A stretch of 45,698 nt of DNA from Verrucomicrobiaceae bacterium (GTDB lineage: Bacteria; Verrucomicrobiota; Verrucomicrobiia; Verrucomicrobiales; DEV007): NCBI GenBank assembly GCA_009936795.1, contig JAACDM010000473.1, positions 1 to 45,698 on the forward strand. Direction: 5' to 3'. This document shows, in pieces, positions 33,931-43,271 of this stretch; within the stretch, counting starts at the first letter, position 1, and every line of letters begins with the position of its first letter. The notes below the pieces were generated by a model. That model saw only the letters and a list, made by a program, of their open reading frames with translations. It ran no database searches and had not been told where the DNA came from. The position numbers were made by a program, and so were the translations under genes.

Positions 33931-34905
33931 GTGAAGTTTCTAGAATCTGAGTGGCGTAAGATAGTCCTCTACCTAGCCCTCACCCTTGTGCTAGGGGCGC
34001 TTCTCGCCCCATGGCTCTTCCATTTTGGGCGGGGCTTGGTCCATCAAGGCACCCTCTCCGACGGCCCCCCTCCCCTTCCCTATCTTCACGGTGCCTTAGA
34101 GCGCAGTCCATTCTCGCGCTATTTTAATCGCGCAGTGATGATCGTGGCGTTCCTCGGCATGATCCCCCTCATCCGATCACTCCGCTTTCGCGGTTGGGAG
34201 GATCTCCAAATCCGAAAGAACCCCTGTGCCATCATGGACGTCTTCGCTGGCAGCCTCCTCGCGGGCGGATTCCTGCTCTTCATGGGGATCTCATTTCTCT
34301 ATCTGGGCTTCTTCATTCCCGAGGCTGAGGCAGAGGGGGACATCATTCCGAAACTCCTAGGCACGGCCATCGCGGTAGGGATCTTGGAAGAACTATTCTT
34401 CCGTGGAGGCATGCTAGGTGTCTGCCTGCGGAAGATGTCGATCATGGCCGCGGTGCTCCTGACTTCTGCGGTGTATGCGATCGTTCACTTTTTGAAGCCG
34501 CCCCGGTTGAAGCTGTCTGAGGATGAGGTGGTCTGGTCGACGGGTTTCGAAATGCTCGGTCGCGTCTTTGAAAAGTTTTCAGATTGGCAGACGGTCACCG
34601 CCGAGTTCCTCCCTCTCCTCGTTCTCGGAATCGTCCTAGCAATGGCACGACTCCGGACCAAGTCACTTTGGCTTCCCATTGGGCTGCATGCGGGATGGGT
34701 CTTCAGCTATCAGCTCTACAATAAAAATACCGACGACGGCCCGACACTAGCCCAGTGGGCACCCTGGGTTGGCGACGACTTGAAAGTGGGTGTTATCCCT
34801 CTGGTCGTCATCATTATCACCGGCGCGCTGGCAAGCTTATGGATTGACTTAAGCCGCAAACCAATTGCAAAACTCGTTCAGGACCAGTCAGAGCCGAAAG
34901 CATGA
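33931..34905 (+). CDS. CPBP-family intramembrane metalloprotease
   Basis: 324 residues with about eight membrane segments. The CPBP (Abi/Rce1-like) signature is present: EELFFRGG at 153-160 supplies the Glu-Glu-x-x-x-Arg motif, SAVYAIVHF supplies the second-motif histidine (His186), and LPIGLHAGWVFSY supplies the third. Relatives cleave membrane peptides or prenylated proteins, or act in bacteriocin self-immunity. The start is GTG at 33931, supported by GAGAAGG about eight bases upstream. Its stop codon overlaps the start of the BLUF gene (ATGA at 34902), which implies coupled translation. Substrate unknown. Confidence 0.88.
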   Translation: MKFLESEWRKIVLYLALTLVLGALLAPWLFHFGRGLVHQGTLSDGPPPLPYLHGALERSPFSRYFNRAVMIVAFLGMIPLIRSLRFRGWEDLQIRKNPCAIMDVFAGSLLAGGFLLFMGISFLYLGFFIPEAEAEGDIIPKLLGTAIAVGILEELFFRGGMLGVCLRKMSIMAAVLLTSAVYAIVHFLKPPRLKLSEDEVVWSTGFEMLGRVFEKFSDWQTVTAEFLPLLVLGIVLAMARLRTKSLWLPIGLHAGWVFSYQLYNKNTDDGPTLAQWAPWVGDDLKVGVIPLVVIIITGALASLWIDLSRKPIAKLVQDQSEPKA

Positions 34906-35351
34906 TCAACCTCATCTACTTCAGCCACGCCACCCGCGCCATGGGCAGCGATGCTCTGCAGGATCTGCTGACCAGAGCGCGCGAGAGAAACAAACTAAGA
35001 GGGATCACAGGCATGCTCCTCTATCAATCAGGCTACTTTCTCCAAGCCCTTGAAGGCGACGACGACCTTGTGCATGGGTTATTCAAGAAGATTCAAGCAG
35101 ACCCCCGGCATCACACCCTAACCAAGATCTATGATCAAGAGGCCGATGAGCGAAATTTCAAAGATTGGCAGATGGGATTTCATCTTGTCACAGGAAAGGA
35201 GCTGGAAGATTACGACGGCTACTCCGAAATTCTCGCAGACGACTTGGAACCCAGAGAGATCGATCTTGCTAACGAGATGACCTTTGTCGCAGTGAGCCTC
35301 TTCAAACAGTATATTCGTGCTGCTGAAGCCGAACGTGCGTCACGATTGTGA
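34902..35351 (+). CDS. BLUF-domain blue-light sensor
   Basis: 149 residues: a BLUF domain of about 95 residues and a short helical C-terminal cap, no output domain. The flavin site is complete: Tyr6 in LIYFSHATR, Asn30 in RNKLRGITGMLLY, Gln48 in GYFLQALEG, and the semi-conserved Trp89/Met91 in NFKDWQMGF. Blue light rearranges the Tyr-Gln hydrogen bonds around FAD. As a short BLUF protein it should signal by binding a partner, as Slr1694/PixD does with PixE. It overlaps the CPBP protease gene by ATGA and the priA gene by GTGA, so the three are translated together. Confidence 0.95.
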   Translation: MINLIYFSHATRAMGSDALQDLLTRARERNKLRGITGMLLYQSGYFLQALEGDDDLVHGLFKKIQADPRHHTLTKIYDQEADERNFKDWQMGFHLVTGKELEDYDGYSEILADDLEPREIDLANEMTFVAVSLFKQYIRAAEAERASRL

Positions 35352-37558
35352 CCCCATGCGCTCGAGTCGCCATTGATGGGTCGTCGGATCTCGAATTTGA
35401 CTATCATATTCCCGAAGAACTTCGAGAAGCTGTCGCCATCGGTCCTCGCGTCACCGTCCCGCTCCGTCTTCGCAAAGCGAAGGGTACCGTCCTCGACCTC
35501 AGTGAACCTGACGAACCTCCCAAAGGGCTACGTAATCTTGACGGCCTCATTCACGATCGCCCAATACTAACACCCTCTCTCATTCAGTTAGCCAACTGGA
35601 TGGCAAACTACTACTGCACCTCACGCGAAATCGTCTTGCGGGCAATGCTACCCGAGTCCGTCCGTGCAGAAGAGCCTCCGTTTCGCGTCCGCAAAGCCAT
35701 CAGGATCATTGCATCACCTTCCGAAGAAGAAACGGCTTCCCTTCGTAAACGGGCTCCTCGTCAGGCTGAGATTCTCGAACAAATCCAAAGCCTTGAGGAA
35801 CCACTGCTCCTAACCAAAGTCGGAAGTCTCGCCGCAGCCAAAGCTCTCGTGGCCAAAGGTTGGGCTCGCATCGAGGAGCAACGCGTGGAACGTGATCCTC
35901 ACGCTGAAGATGAATTCGTGCGCTCTGAACCACTCGAACTCATGGCCGAGCAAGCCAAGGTGCTCGACACTGTGCTCCTTTCCATGGCCGAGCCGGATCG
36001 CCCGCCCATGCTCCTGCACGGCGTCACCGGTAGTGGCAAGACTGAAGTCTATCTCCAAGCCACTGCAAAAGCTCTCGATCAAGGCCAGTCCGTCATCGTG
36101 CTTGTCCCTGAAATCTCGCTCACTCCTCAAACAGTTGAGCGTTTCAAATCGCGTTTCGCGGATCGCCAACGCGAAGTTGCGGTACTGCACAGCCACCTCT
36201 CTCAAGGAGAACGCTTCGATGAATGGCACAAGATTCACCGCGGCGAAGCCAGAATCGTGATCGGAGCTCGGAGTGCGATCTTCGCGCCGTTAGACAATCT
36301 TGGACTCATCATCGTGGATGAGGAACACGAGAGTTCCTACAAACAAGACACCCAACCACGCTACCACGGACGCGACGTCGCCGTAGTCCGATCTCGCATC
36401 GAGAAATGCGCTATCCTGTTAGGTAGCGCCACACCTTCTCTCGAATCCTACCACAACGTCAAGCGTGGCAAGTACGAACTCATCACTTTAACAGAACGCG
36501 TCGATGATCGATCGCTCCCCCTCATCCGCATCATCGACATGCGGCAGGAAAGCCGCAAGCACAAGGGACCAGCCATCCTCTCCGAACGCTTGCGAAAGGA
36601 GATCGAGGTCCGCTTGGAAAGGAAAGAGCAGATCATGCTGTTTCTCAATCGGCGCGGCTACTCCAACTCCATGCAGTGCCTCGACTGCGGCCATGCATGC
36701 GGATGTCCACATTGCAGCACCTCACTCACCTACCACCTAGCGGAGCAACGTCTTATCTGCCACATCTGCGGCTACAAACAGATCGCCCCGCGACGCTGTC
36801 CCAAGTGCAAGTCCACGTCCGTCGTCTATGGAGGGTTTGGGACGGAACGCGCCGAAGAAGTCCTTCGGAAAGTCTTTCCTCAAGCCCGCATGGCCCGGAT
36901 CGATGCCGACATCATGCAGCGCAAGAATCGACTACGCGACACCCTGCGATTATTCAAATCACACAAACTCGACATGCTTGTGGGCACACAAATGATCGCC
37001 AAAGGCTTACACTTCCCTAATGTGACTTTGGTAGGCATACTAAACGCTGACCTCGGCCTCCACTTGCCAGACTTCCGAGCTGGTGAGCGCTGTTTCCAAC
37101 TCCTCACTCAGGTCGCGGGTCGAGCAGGTCGCGGCCACCTTGAAGGTGAAGTCGTCGTACAAACCTCCACCCCGCAAAGCCCTTGCATCCAGTTTGCCCG
37201 CCACCACGACTACGATGGGTATGCTGAGCAAGAGTTCGAGGCACGACAGCAATTCTCGCTCCCGCCCTACACCCATGCCGTGCTCCTTCACGTTCGGTCC
37301 AAGCACGAGCGGCTCGCAGAATTCACGATTGAGAACCTCTGCCAACGCCTCCGCAAAGACCTCCCCAAGGGGATTCTGATGAGCCAGCCCAACCCCTCGC
37401 CTCTCGAACGCGCTCAAACCCTCTTCCGCTATCAAGTCATGTTCCGTTGCACTCAAGCAACCACCATGGCAAAATACATCAAAGGCGTCATGAAAGGCAT
37501 GACCTTCCCCGAAGAAGTTATCGTTATCTTGGACGTCGATCCCTTCCAGATCTGCTAG
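35348..37558 (+). CDS. priA: Primosomal replication-restart helicase PriA
   Basis: 736 residues, full length. PriA is a superfamily-2 3'-to-5' DNA helicase that reloads the replicative helicase at stalled forks. An N-terminal DNA-binding domain (1-100, FDYHIPEELREAVAIGPRVTVPL) precedes the helicase: Walker A GVTGSGKTE (225-233), DEEHESSYKQD (Walker B, 324 on), LLGSATPSLES, and the zinc domain CLDCGHACGCPHC plus CHICGYK and CPKCKS with eight cysteines for two zincs. VAGRAGRG closes motif VI. The start is the GTG at 35348 overlapping the BLUF stop by GTGA. Linkage of a light sensor to a replication restart gene is unusual. Confidence 0.97.
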   Translation: MTPCARVAIDGSSDLEFDYHIPEELREAVAIGPRVTVPLRLRKAKGTVLDLSEPDEPPKGLRNLDGLIHDRPILTPSLIQLANWMANYYCTSREIVLRAMLPESVRAEEPPFRVRKAIRIIASPSEEETASLRKRAPRQAEILEQIQSLEEPLLLTKVGSLAAAKALVAKGWARIEEQRVERDPHAEDEFVRSEPLELMAEQAKVLDTVLLSMAEPDRPPMLLHGVTGSGKTEVYLQATAKALDQGQSVIVLVPEISLTPQTVERFKSRFADRQREVAVLHSHLSQGERFDEWHKIHRGEARIVIGARSAIFAPLDNLGLIIVDEEHESSYKQDTQPRYHGRDVAVVRSRIEKCAILLGSATPSLESYHNVKRGKYELITLTERVDDRSLPLIRIIDMRQESRKHKGPAILSERLRKEIEVRLERKEQIMLFLNRRGYSNSMQCLDCGHACGCPHCSTSLTYHLAEQRLICHICGYKQIAPRRCPKCKSTSVVYGGFGTERAEEVLRKVFPQARMARIDADIMQRKNRLRDTLRLFKSHKLDMLVGTQMIAKGLHFPNVTLVGILNADLGLHLPDFRAGERCFQLLTQVAGRAGRGHLEGEVVVQTSTPQSPCIQFARHHDYDGYAEQEFEARQQFSLPPYTHAVLLHVRSKHERLAEFTIENLCQRLRKDLPKGILMSQPNPSPLERAQTLFRYQVMFRCTQATTMAKYIKGVMKGMTFPEEVIVILDVDPFQIC

Positions 37559-37633
37559 CGTGGTTCTCCTTTACAAGGCAATCGTCACTCTCTAAAACTA
37601 ATCTCCCCCACACTCCAAACCTTCACCTACTCT

Positions 37634-40600
37634 ATGAAACCCTTCCGCATTCTCCTGGCCTTCTCCGCCATGGCATTCAGCTCAGCGCACGCCGAAGTTG
37701 TTGCCGATTCTGTCGCAAACTTTCCAACGACCAAAGACCAAGGCGTGAACGGCTGGACTTATGGATATAGAGCCGTCGATCAGGATGCCGATGACCTAAA
37801 TACTTATGATCCCGAAGCCGACTTTGTCGCGTTTGATGAAGCAGATGGCTGGATATGGAATGGCACCGCATGGGACTGGGGCGATGGAAATGTCCCTTGG
37901 ACGGTGATCAATGCTACCGGCGGCCATCCGAACGGGCCCAACAACGGCGAAGAACAATGGGCCGTTCGTCGCTGGACCGCAACCGTCGGACCAAAGCCTT
38001 TAGCAGTCAGCTGGCACTTACATAAAAACAATACCAATGGCAACGGCACCTCCGTTTCCGTCAATCTCAATGGTATCCAAGTCGACTACGGTGCCGTCGA
38101 AGGAAGCGATGACGTAGGCATCGACCAAACCGTGTATGTCAATGTAAACCCTGGTGATCATATAGACATCAGCCTCACCCCCGTCGGCCCCACTGACGAC
38201 CGGTTAGATGGTTCCGATGGCTCTGCCTGGTCCGCCGTTATCGATGATACCATCCCTGCCAATCCAATGCAGCCAGACGGCACACCCTTCGTCGCCGTTT
38301 CTGGAGAAGACTCCGATTCAGATGGCTTACCCGATGCTGGGGAAATGATCTATGCAGAAGACCTGGCCACTCTGGCCGGCAATGCAGACTTGGACGACGA
38401 TGGACTCACTGAAGCACAAGAGTTCGAAGCAGGGATCGATCCAACAGACGCGGACTCTGATGACGATGGCCTCACGGACGGTGCCGAGATTGCAGGAGGT
38501 ACAAATCCCCGCAACGCCGATACGAATGGCAATGGCCTCACCGATGCCCAAGAGCTTGCGGTCGATGACATCGTCGCCGCAAAGATCGGCGACTCCATCG
38601 AAGACTTCGGTGAGGACCAAGGCCCCGCTTGGCTCAACGGCTTCCGCAACTACACCGCTGATGGCGGGGGCGAAGACTACAATGCCGACACCGACTTCGA
38701 AGCCTTTAGCACTGACGGAGGATGGACGTGGACAGGCGATCAGTGGGATTGGGCTGACGGTAATGTTCCTTGGACGGCCATCGGTTCAGAGAGTCTGCAC
38801 CCAAATGGCATCAACAACTCCAACGAGCACTGGGCCATCCGTCGCTGGGTCGCGAGCGAGATTACCGAGCCGACTCCCTTATCCATTTATTGGAATGTAA
38901 GAAAAGAGAACCTCAACGGGGGCGGCGTTTCTGGATCGCTCAACATAAACGGAAAACAGGCGGCTAAAGCGACAGTCCCTGGGGGTGACGATGTTGGAGC
39001 AACAGGCATTCATTACATCAATGCCATCCCGGGAGACATCATCGATCTTGGGCTCACCCCTGAAGGCCCCTCCGACGGACGCGCAGACGGCTCCGATGGC
39101 TCTCTCTCGTGGATGATTGTCAGCACGCACATCCCAGAAAACGCACGCCAAGCGGATGGCACCCTCTTCGTTCCCTCTACTGGGGACGACACTGACGGCG
39201 ATGGCCTTCCCGATGCGTGGGAGCAGCAATACTACCCTGACAATCTTGCCGCGTTGGCGACTGGAAGCGACAATGATAGCGATGGCTTGCTCGATGAAGA
39301 CGAATTTGCGCTCAACTCTGATCCCACCTTGGCCGACACCGACGGCGATGGTCTTCCAGACGGAGCAGAGCGTGACGACGGCGAGTTTGTCGATGCGTCC
39401 AAGGCAGGATCCAGCCCACTCAAGGCAGACACGGATACAGATGGCATTTCCGATAGTGACGAAGCCAATGGCGATCCCGCAACCAATCCAAGCAAGGCCG
39501 ACTCCGACGGTGATGGATTCTCGGATCCTGAGGAACTCGCTCAAGGATTTGATCCTAACGATGCCAGCAAGAACCCATTTGCCGGGCTCATTGCGGAGTC
39601 CGTCTCTGAATTCTCAGGGACACAGGGTGAAAATGGATGGTTCAATGGATTTCGTAACCTGGGTGATGCCCCAGAGGAAGCCTCTGTCGACTATGATCCC
39701 GAAGCCGACTTTGTCGCATTTGATGAAGCAGACGGGTGGACTTGGAGCGGGACAGCATGGGACTGGGCCGACGGCAATGTTCCGTGGACAACCATCAACG
39801 CCACTGGCGGGCACCCCAACGGAACCAATAACGGCAACGAAGAGTGGGCGATTCGCCGCTGGGTAGCGGATGAACTAACGGATTCGACTCCACTCGGGAT
39901 TGTCTATCACCTACACGCAACCAACACCAATGGTACAGGAACATCAGTTCAACTCCATATCAATGGTGAGCATAAGGACACACTCACAGTCGCTGGAAAT
40001 GATGCCGAAGGTGAAACGCGCACGTTCTACGCAAATGTAAATCCTGGCGACTTCATTGACCTCGGTCTCACACCCGTTGGGCTAGACGACGATCCTTCCG
40101 ATGGCTCAGATGGGTCCGGCTACACTTTACGTGTGGATTCCAACATCCCGGAAAACCCCACCCAGCCAGATGGTTCGACCTTCGTGCCATTGGTCCTCGG
40201 AGATCCCCATCTCTCGGTTCCCTTCCGCACACCGTTTGGCTTGTTAGGCGACGACCCTGGCGTACAAACGAGAACGGTGACGTTGAAGAATTCCGGATCC
40301 AACCAAGAACTTTCTATCACTGCAGCAAACTTGGTCGGAGCAAATGCAGCCAACTACACAAACAATCTTGTGACTCCGCTGACATTAGCCCCAGGAGCAA
40401 GTCAGGATTTCATCGTAACGTTCGATCCACAAGGCTCCGACGGTGGCTTCATTGCTTCGTTAGAGTTCACGAGCAATGACGAGAACGAAACGACGCGTCG
40501 ACTGGATCTGAACGCAAATATTCCCGACGCCAACAAGCTGGTAGCTTGGTACAAGATGGACGAAACCGATGGCACACGCTTAAACGACTCCTCTGGCAAT

Positions 40601-41437
40601 GGCTATCACGGGACTTACGTCGCGGGGGATGGTACCATCGAATTAGCTCAACCAAGCCTTGCCGGAGGAACCGCGGTAGGTTTCGCTCCTGGAGCTACGG
40701 CGGCCTATGCCGAGGTATCGAGTTTGCCAGGATTCGAAGCCGGATTCTCCATCAGCCTCTGGCACCAGGCTAACGCAGATCTCGCCGACGTTGCCGGGCT
40801 ATTTGCTAAGGGGGATGGTACTGCTGAGCCTACGCTAGGCGATCCTTACGCATTGGCTGTCGCCAACAGTGAACTGACCTGGTTCGGAGGAGGTGCTCAG
40901 GATATTGCCGAAGCTGGGAGCGTGCCCGCAGAACAGGTGCAGCATGTGACCGTGACCTACTCACCAAATGACGATGGCACTAGCACGGTGAAAATCTATC
41001 TCGATGGCGTCCTCACTGAAACAAAAGAGGACAGCTCCGAAATCACCGATGATCGCGGGCCGCTTCAACTGGGTGCAGTGAATGGGATGTTTGGCTACAG
41101 CGGTCTGTTAGATGACATGCAAATCTACGGACGCGTTCTCTCTGATGACGAAGTTGGTGAACTCCAAGCGAATCCCGGACAGAAGCTAGGGGGCGGCAAC
41201 ACACCGGATCCCCAGCCAAACTCGCCCTTCCGCACTAGTCTAACGGATGTTTCCAAATCAGCCTCTGGAGTGAGCATTAACTCAAGCCTTGGCAATGCAG
41301 ACACCTACGATGTCGAGTATTCTGAGGATCTCATTTCTTGGGATATCATCGAATCTGGCGTCACCGTAAGCCCTTACGAAGACACCGATGCTACTCGCAC
41401 CGCGAACGCGTCCGGCTACTACAGAATAAGGGAGTAG
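37634..41437 (+). CDS. Secreted multi-domain protein with three repeated modules, TSP3-like spacers and LamG
   Basis: 1267 residues with a signal peptide (1-20). Three copies of a module of about 200 residues (about 20-223, 315-517 and 650-856) share DFxAFxxDGWxWxGxxWDWADGNVPWT, HPNGxNN and WAIRRWVA. Between them lie Asp-rich calcium-binding spacers of thrombospondin type 3/EF-like form (DSDDDGLTDGAE, DTDGDGLPDGAE, DSDGDGFSDPEE). Then an Ig-like ASH/choice-of-anchor domain (about 860-960; NSGSNQELSITAANLVG), a LamG_3 domain (about 965-1180; DETDGTRLNDSSGNGYHG), and a C-terminal 'YDVEYSEDLISWDII' module. The whole looks like a surface or matrix glycan-binding protein. No catalytic motif is visible. 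Starts 75 bases after priA. Confidence 0.85.
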   Translation: MKPFRILLAFSAMAFSSAHAEVVADSVANFPTTKDQGVNGWTYGYRAVDQDADDLNTYDPEADFVAFDEADGWIWNGTAWDWGDGNVPWTVINATGGHPNGPNNGEEQWAVRRWTATVGPKPLAVSWHLHKNNTNGNGTSVSVNLNGIQVDYGAVEGSDDVGIDQTVYVNVNPGDHIDISLTPVGPTDDRLDGSDGSAWSAVIDDTIPANPMQPDGTPFVAVSGEDSDSDGLPDAGEMIYAEDLATLAGNADLDDDGLTEAQEFEAGIDPTDADSDDDGLTDGAEIAGGTNPRNADTNGNGLTDAQELAVDDIVAAKIGDSIEDFGEDQGPAWLNGFRNYTADGGGEDYNADTDFEAFSTDGGWTWTGDQWDWADGNVPWTAIGSESLHPNGINNSNEHWAIRRWVASEITEPTPLSIYWNVRKENLNGGGVSGSLNINGKQAAKATVPGGDDVGATGIHYINAIPGDIIDLGLTPEGPSDGRADGSDGSLSWMIVSTHIPENARQADGTLFVPSTGDDTDGDGLPDAWEQQYYPDNLAALATGSDNDSDGLLDEDEFALNSDPTLADTDGDGLPDGAERDDGEFVDASKAGSSPLKADTDTDGISDSDEANGDPATNPSKADSDGDGFSDPEELAQGFDPNDASKNPFAGLIAESVSEFSGTQGENGWFNGFRNLGDAPEEASVDYDPEADFVAFDEADGWTWSGTAWDWADGNVPWTTINATGGHPNGTNNGNEEWAIRRWVADELTDSTPLGIVYHLHATNTNGTGTSVQLHINGEHKDTLTVAGNDAEGETRTFYANVNPGDFIDLGLTPVGLDDDPSDGSDGSGYTLRVDSNIPENPTQPDGSTFVPLVLGDPHLSVPFRTPFGLLGDDPGVQTRTVTLKNSGSNQELSITAANLVGANAANYTNNLVTPLTLAPGASQDFIVTFDPQGSDGGFIASLEFTSNDENETTRRLDLNANIPDANKLVAWYKMDETDGTRLNDSSGNGYHGTYVAGDGTIELAQPSLAGGTAVGFAPGATAAYAEVSSLPGFEAGFSISLWHQANADLADVAGLFAKGDGTAEPTLGDPYALAVANSELTWFGGGAQDIAEAGSVPAEQVQHVTVTYSPNDDGTSTVKIYLDGVLTETKEDSSEITDDRGPLQLGAVNGMFGYSGLLDDMQIYGRVLSDDEVGELQANPGQKLGGGNTPDPQPNSPFRTSLTDVSKSASGVSINSSLGNADTYDVEYSEDLISWDIIESGVTVSPYEDTDATRTANASGYYRIRE
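37694..38304 (+). repeat. Repeat module copy A in the 1267-residue protein
   Basis: About 610 bases, direct repeat. It contains DPEADFVAFDEADGW, WDWGDGNVPWT, ATGGHPNG and EQWAVRRW. The DNA from 37805 (tatgatcccgaagccgactt onward) is almost identical over about 44 bases to copy C at 39692. Confidence 0.8.
38578..39183 (+). repeat. Repeat module copy B in the 1267-residue protein
   Basis: About 605 bases. It has WTGDQWDWADGNVPWT, HPNGINNSNEHWAIRRWV and ENARQADGTLFVPS. It is the most divergent copy in the first half, consistent with an older duplication. Confidence 0.75.
39584..40200 (+). repeat. Repeat module copy C in the 1267-residue protein
   Basis: About 615 bases, with DPEADFVAFDEADGW, WDWADGNVPWT, HPNGTNNGNEEWAIRRWV and ENPTQPDGSTFVPL. 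Its near identity at DNA level to copy A near 39692-39735 indicates recent duplication or gene conversion between A and C. Confidence 0.8.
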
Positions 41438-41440
41438 CGT

Positions 41441-42433
41441 ATGGCCCTGTCGTTCACCTTCGTCATCATCGGCTCAGGGAATATCGGGTCGACCTACGCT
41501 AGGGCTCTTGCCAATATTGACGGCGCTTCGCTGGGAGGACTCGTGTCTCGCAGCGGACGTCGCCCCGATTGGCTGCCTGAGGAGGCCGAAGTTGCTGACT
41601 CACTAGGTGAACTTCAGCGTCCCTTTGACGGTGTCATTCTCTGCACTCCCAATGGAACGCATCACGTTCAGGCTAAAGAAGCCGCTGCCTTGGGTAAACA
41701 CGTCCTCACCGAGAAAGTACTCGATATCTCTCGCGAGAACATGGATCAGATGACCCAGGCCTGCGACGGCGCCGGAGTGACTCTTGCCGTGACCTTTCAG
41801 CGACGTATGAGCCCTGACAATGTGGCGGTCAAAGCCCTCCTAGATGCCACTGCCTTGGGACGTGTCTTCGCCGCAGACATGCGTGTGAAGTTCTACCGTG
41901 ACATGGATTACTACAATTCAGGAGACTACCGCGGTGGTTACGCCATTGACGGTGGAGGCCCGTTTATTCAACAGGCCGCCCACAACGTTGACATCTTCAC
42001 GTGGTTCTTTGGCATGCCCTGCAAAGTCGTTAGTATGTTAGACACCTTCACCCACGAGATCGAAGCTGAAGATCACGGAGTCGCCCTGCTGCGTTATGCC
42101 AATGGAATGATTGGAACAGTCACTGCTTCCACCGCGACGAAACCAGGATTCGCACCCATCTTGGAGATCCACGGAGAACGTGGTAGCCTCGTGATGGAGA
42201 ACGATGAGATCACCGCGTGGCACGTAGACGGTGTGGACCGGCCTCAGCAGCAGGTGGACTTCGAGGTCCACAGCGGCGCTGGAACAGCCGCAGTTGAGGA
42301 CACCGCCGGCCATGAAGCGATCGTGAAAGACTTCATTGAGGCTGCGAAGACCGGCAGACAGCCCATGGTACCCGCCTCATCCGGTCGTCTTGCCACAGAA
42401 CTGGTCCTCCAGATCTACGAAGGCAAAGTTTAG
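41441..42433 (+). CDS. Gfo/Idh/MocA family oxidoreductase
   Basis: 330 residues, cytoplasmic, 3 bases after the preceding gene. The Rossmann motif is VIIGSGNIGSTYARAL. The usual EKP with the catalytic lysine reads TEKVLD here (Lys present, Pro replaced). DGGGPFIQQAAHNVDIFTW supplies the aspartate and histidine of the C-terminal active site. It should oxidise or epimerise a sugar or inositol with NAD(P); substrate unknown. The decayed AraC regulator follows after 8 bases and might once have controlled it. Confidence 0.92.
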   Translation: MALSFTFVIIGSGNIGSTYARALANIDGASLGGLVSRSGRRPDWLPEEAEVADSLGELQRPFDGVILCTPNGTHHVQAKEAAALGKHVLTEKVLDISRENMDQMTQACDGAGVTLAVTFQRRMSPDNVAVKALLDATALGRVFAADMRVKFYRDMDYYNSGDYRGGYAIDGGGPFIQQAAHNVDIFTWFFGMPCKVVSMLDTFTHEIEAEDHGVALLRYANGMIGTVTASTATKPGFAPILEIHGERGSLVMENDEITAWHVDGVDRPQQQVDFEVHSGAGTAAVEDTAGHEAIVKDFIEAAKTGRQPMVPASSGRLATELVLQIYEGKV

Positions 42434-42441
42434 TTTCGTGG

Positions 42442-43221
42442 TTGCCAGAATCCAAGCCGAATTCAAATGGTGACTCTACGCAATCTCGTCGTCAGGTCCG
42501 CGGCGACTTCTTCGCCCAGATGGGAACTCAGCAGTTTCATTTGCTGTTTGAACCTTTGCCAGGGATTTACTTCTTTGCCAAAGATCGCGAGAGTCGATTG
42601 ATGTGCGCGAGTCAGCCGATCCTCGAACGTCTCGGCGTGCTAGACGAAGACAGTATCGTCGGCACGCGTGACCACGAATATTTCCCTCCCCAGCTAGCCG
42701 ACAACTTTGTCCAAGATGATCAACAGGTCATCAAGACCGGCAAGCCACTTATCAATCGCGTTGAGATCTAGTACAATGAACAGCACTTACTAGACTGGTT
42801 TATCACTAACAAGCTACCTCTTCATGATCAAAAGGGCGGCATTATCGGCCTCATGGGGTTCGTTCAGAGCCATGAGGGCAAGAAAGAGTCGTTCCTTCCA
42901 TACTCACACATCAACGAAGCTTTCGACTATATCCGAGAGCATCACTCCGGGCGGATCAATGTATCTGCCCTGGCTCGCAAAGTGGGTGTATCGGAACGAC
43001 AACTCCATCGCAAGTTTCGCGCGGTCTTCGAAATGGGAGTGCAAGAGTTCCTCGCAAAGACACGAATTCAAGCAAGTTGCGATGCGCTGATCCACCAAGA
43101 TGGATCAATTTCCGAGATCGCGGGCGACTTTGGATTTTGTGATCAAAGCGCCTTCACCCAGCAGTTTCGGAAGCACACTGGCATGACCCCACTGAAACAC
43201 AGACTGCGCTACCGAGAATAG
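42442..43221 (+). pseudogene. AraC-family regulator with PAS domain, interrupted by one amber codon
   Basis: A TTG at 42442 opens a frame that encodes a PAS domain (HLLFEPLPGIYFFAKDRESR, TRDHEYFPPQLADNFVQDD) and stops at TAG (42769-42771) in VEI-stop-YNEQHLLDWF. Reading on in the same frame gives the rest of the PAS domain and a complete two-helix-turn-helix AraC domain (INVSALARKVGVSERQLHRK, EIAGDFGFCDQSAFTQQF). Only this one codon breaks it, and TGG to TAG would explain it. I call it a recent pseudogene. Amber suppression or a real sequencing error cannot be excluded. Its neighbours are also decaying. Confidence 0.88.
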
Positions 43222-43271
43222 ATATCGAGGTTGAGCTTTGGGCAAGAGCACCATCAGTAGAATTCCAGTTT

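Noticed and set aside
38270-39550. Asp-rich tandem units as a CRISPR array or DNA satellite
   Set aside because: They are in-frame calcium-binding protein repeats of variable spacing and sequence, not uniform DNA repeats with spacers.
42772-43221. Separate AraC protein starting after the amber codon
   Set aside because: The frame continues exactly across the stop, and the part before it completes the PAS domain. One broken gene is the simpler reading.
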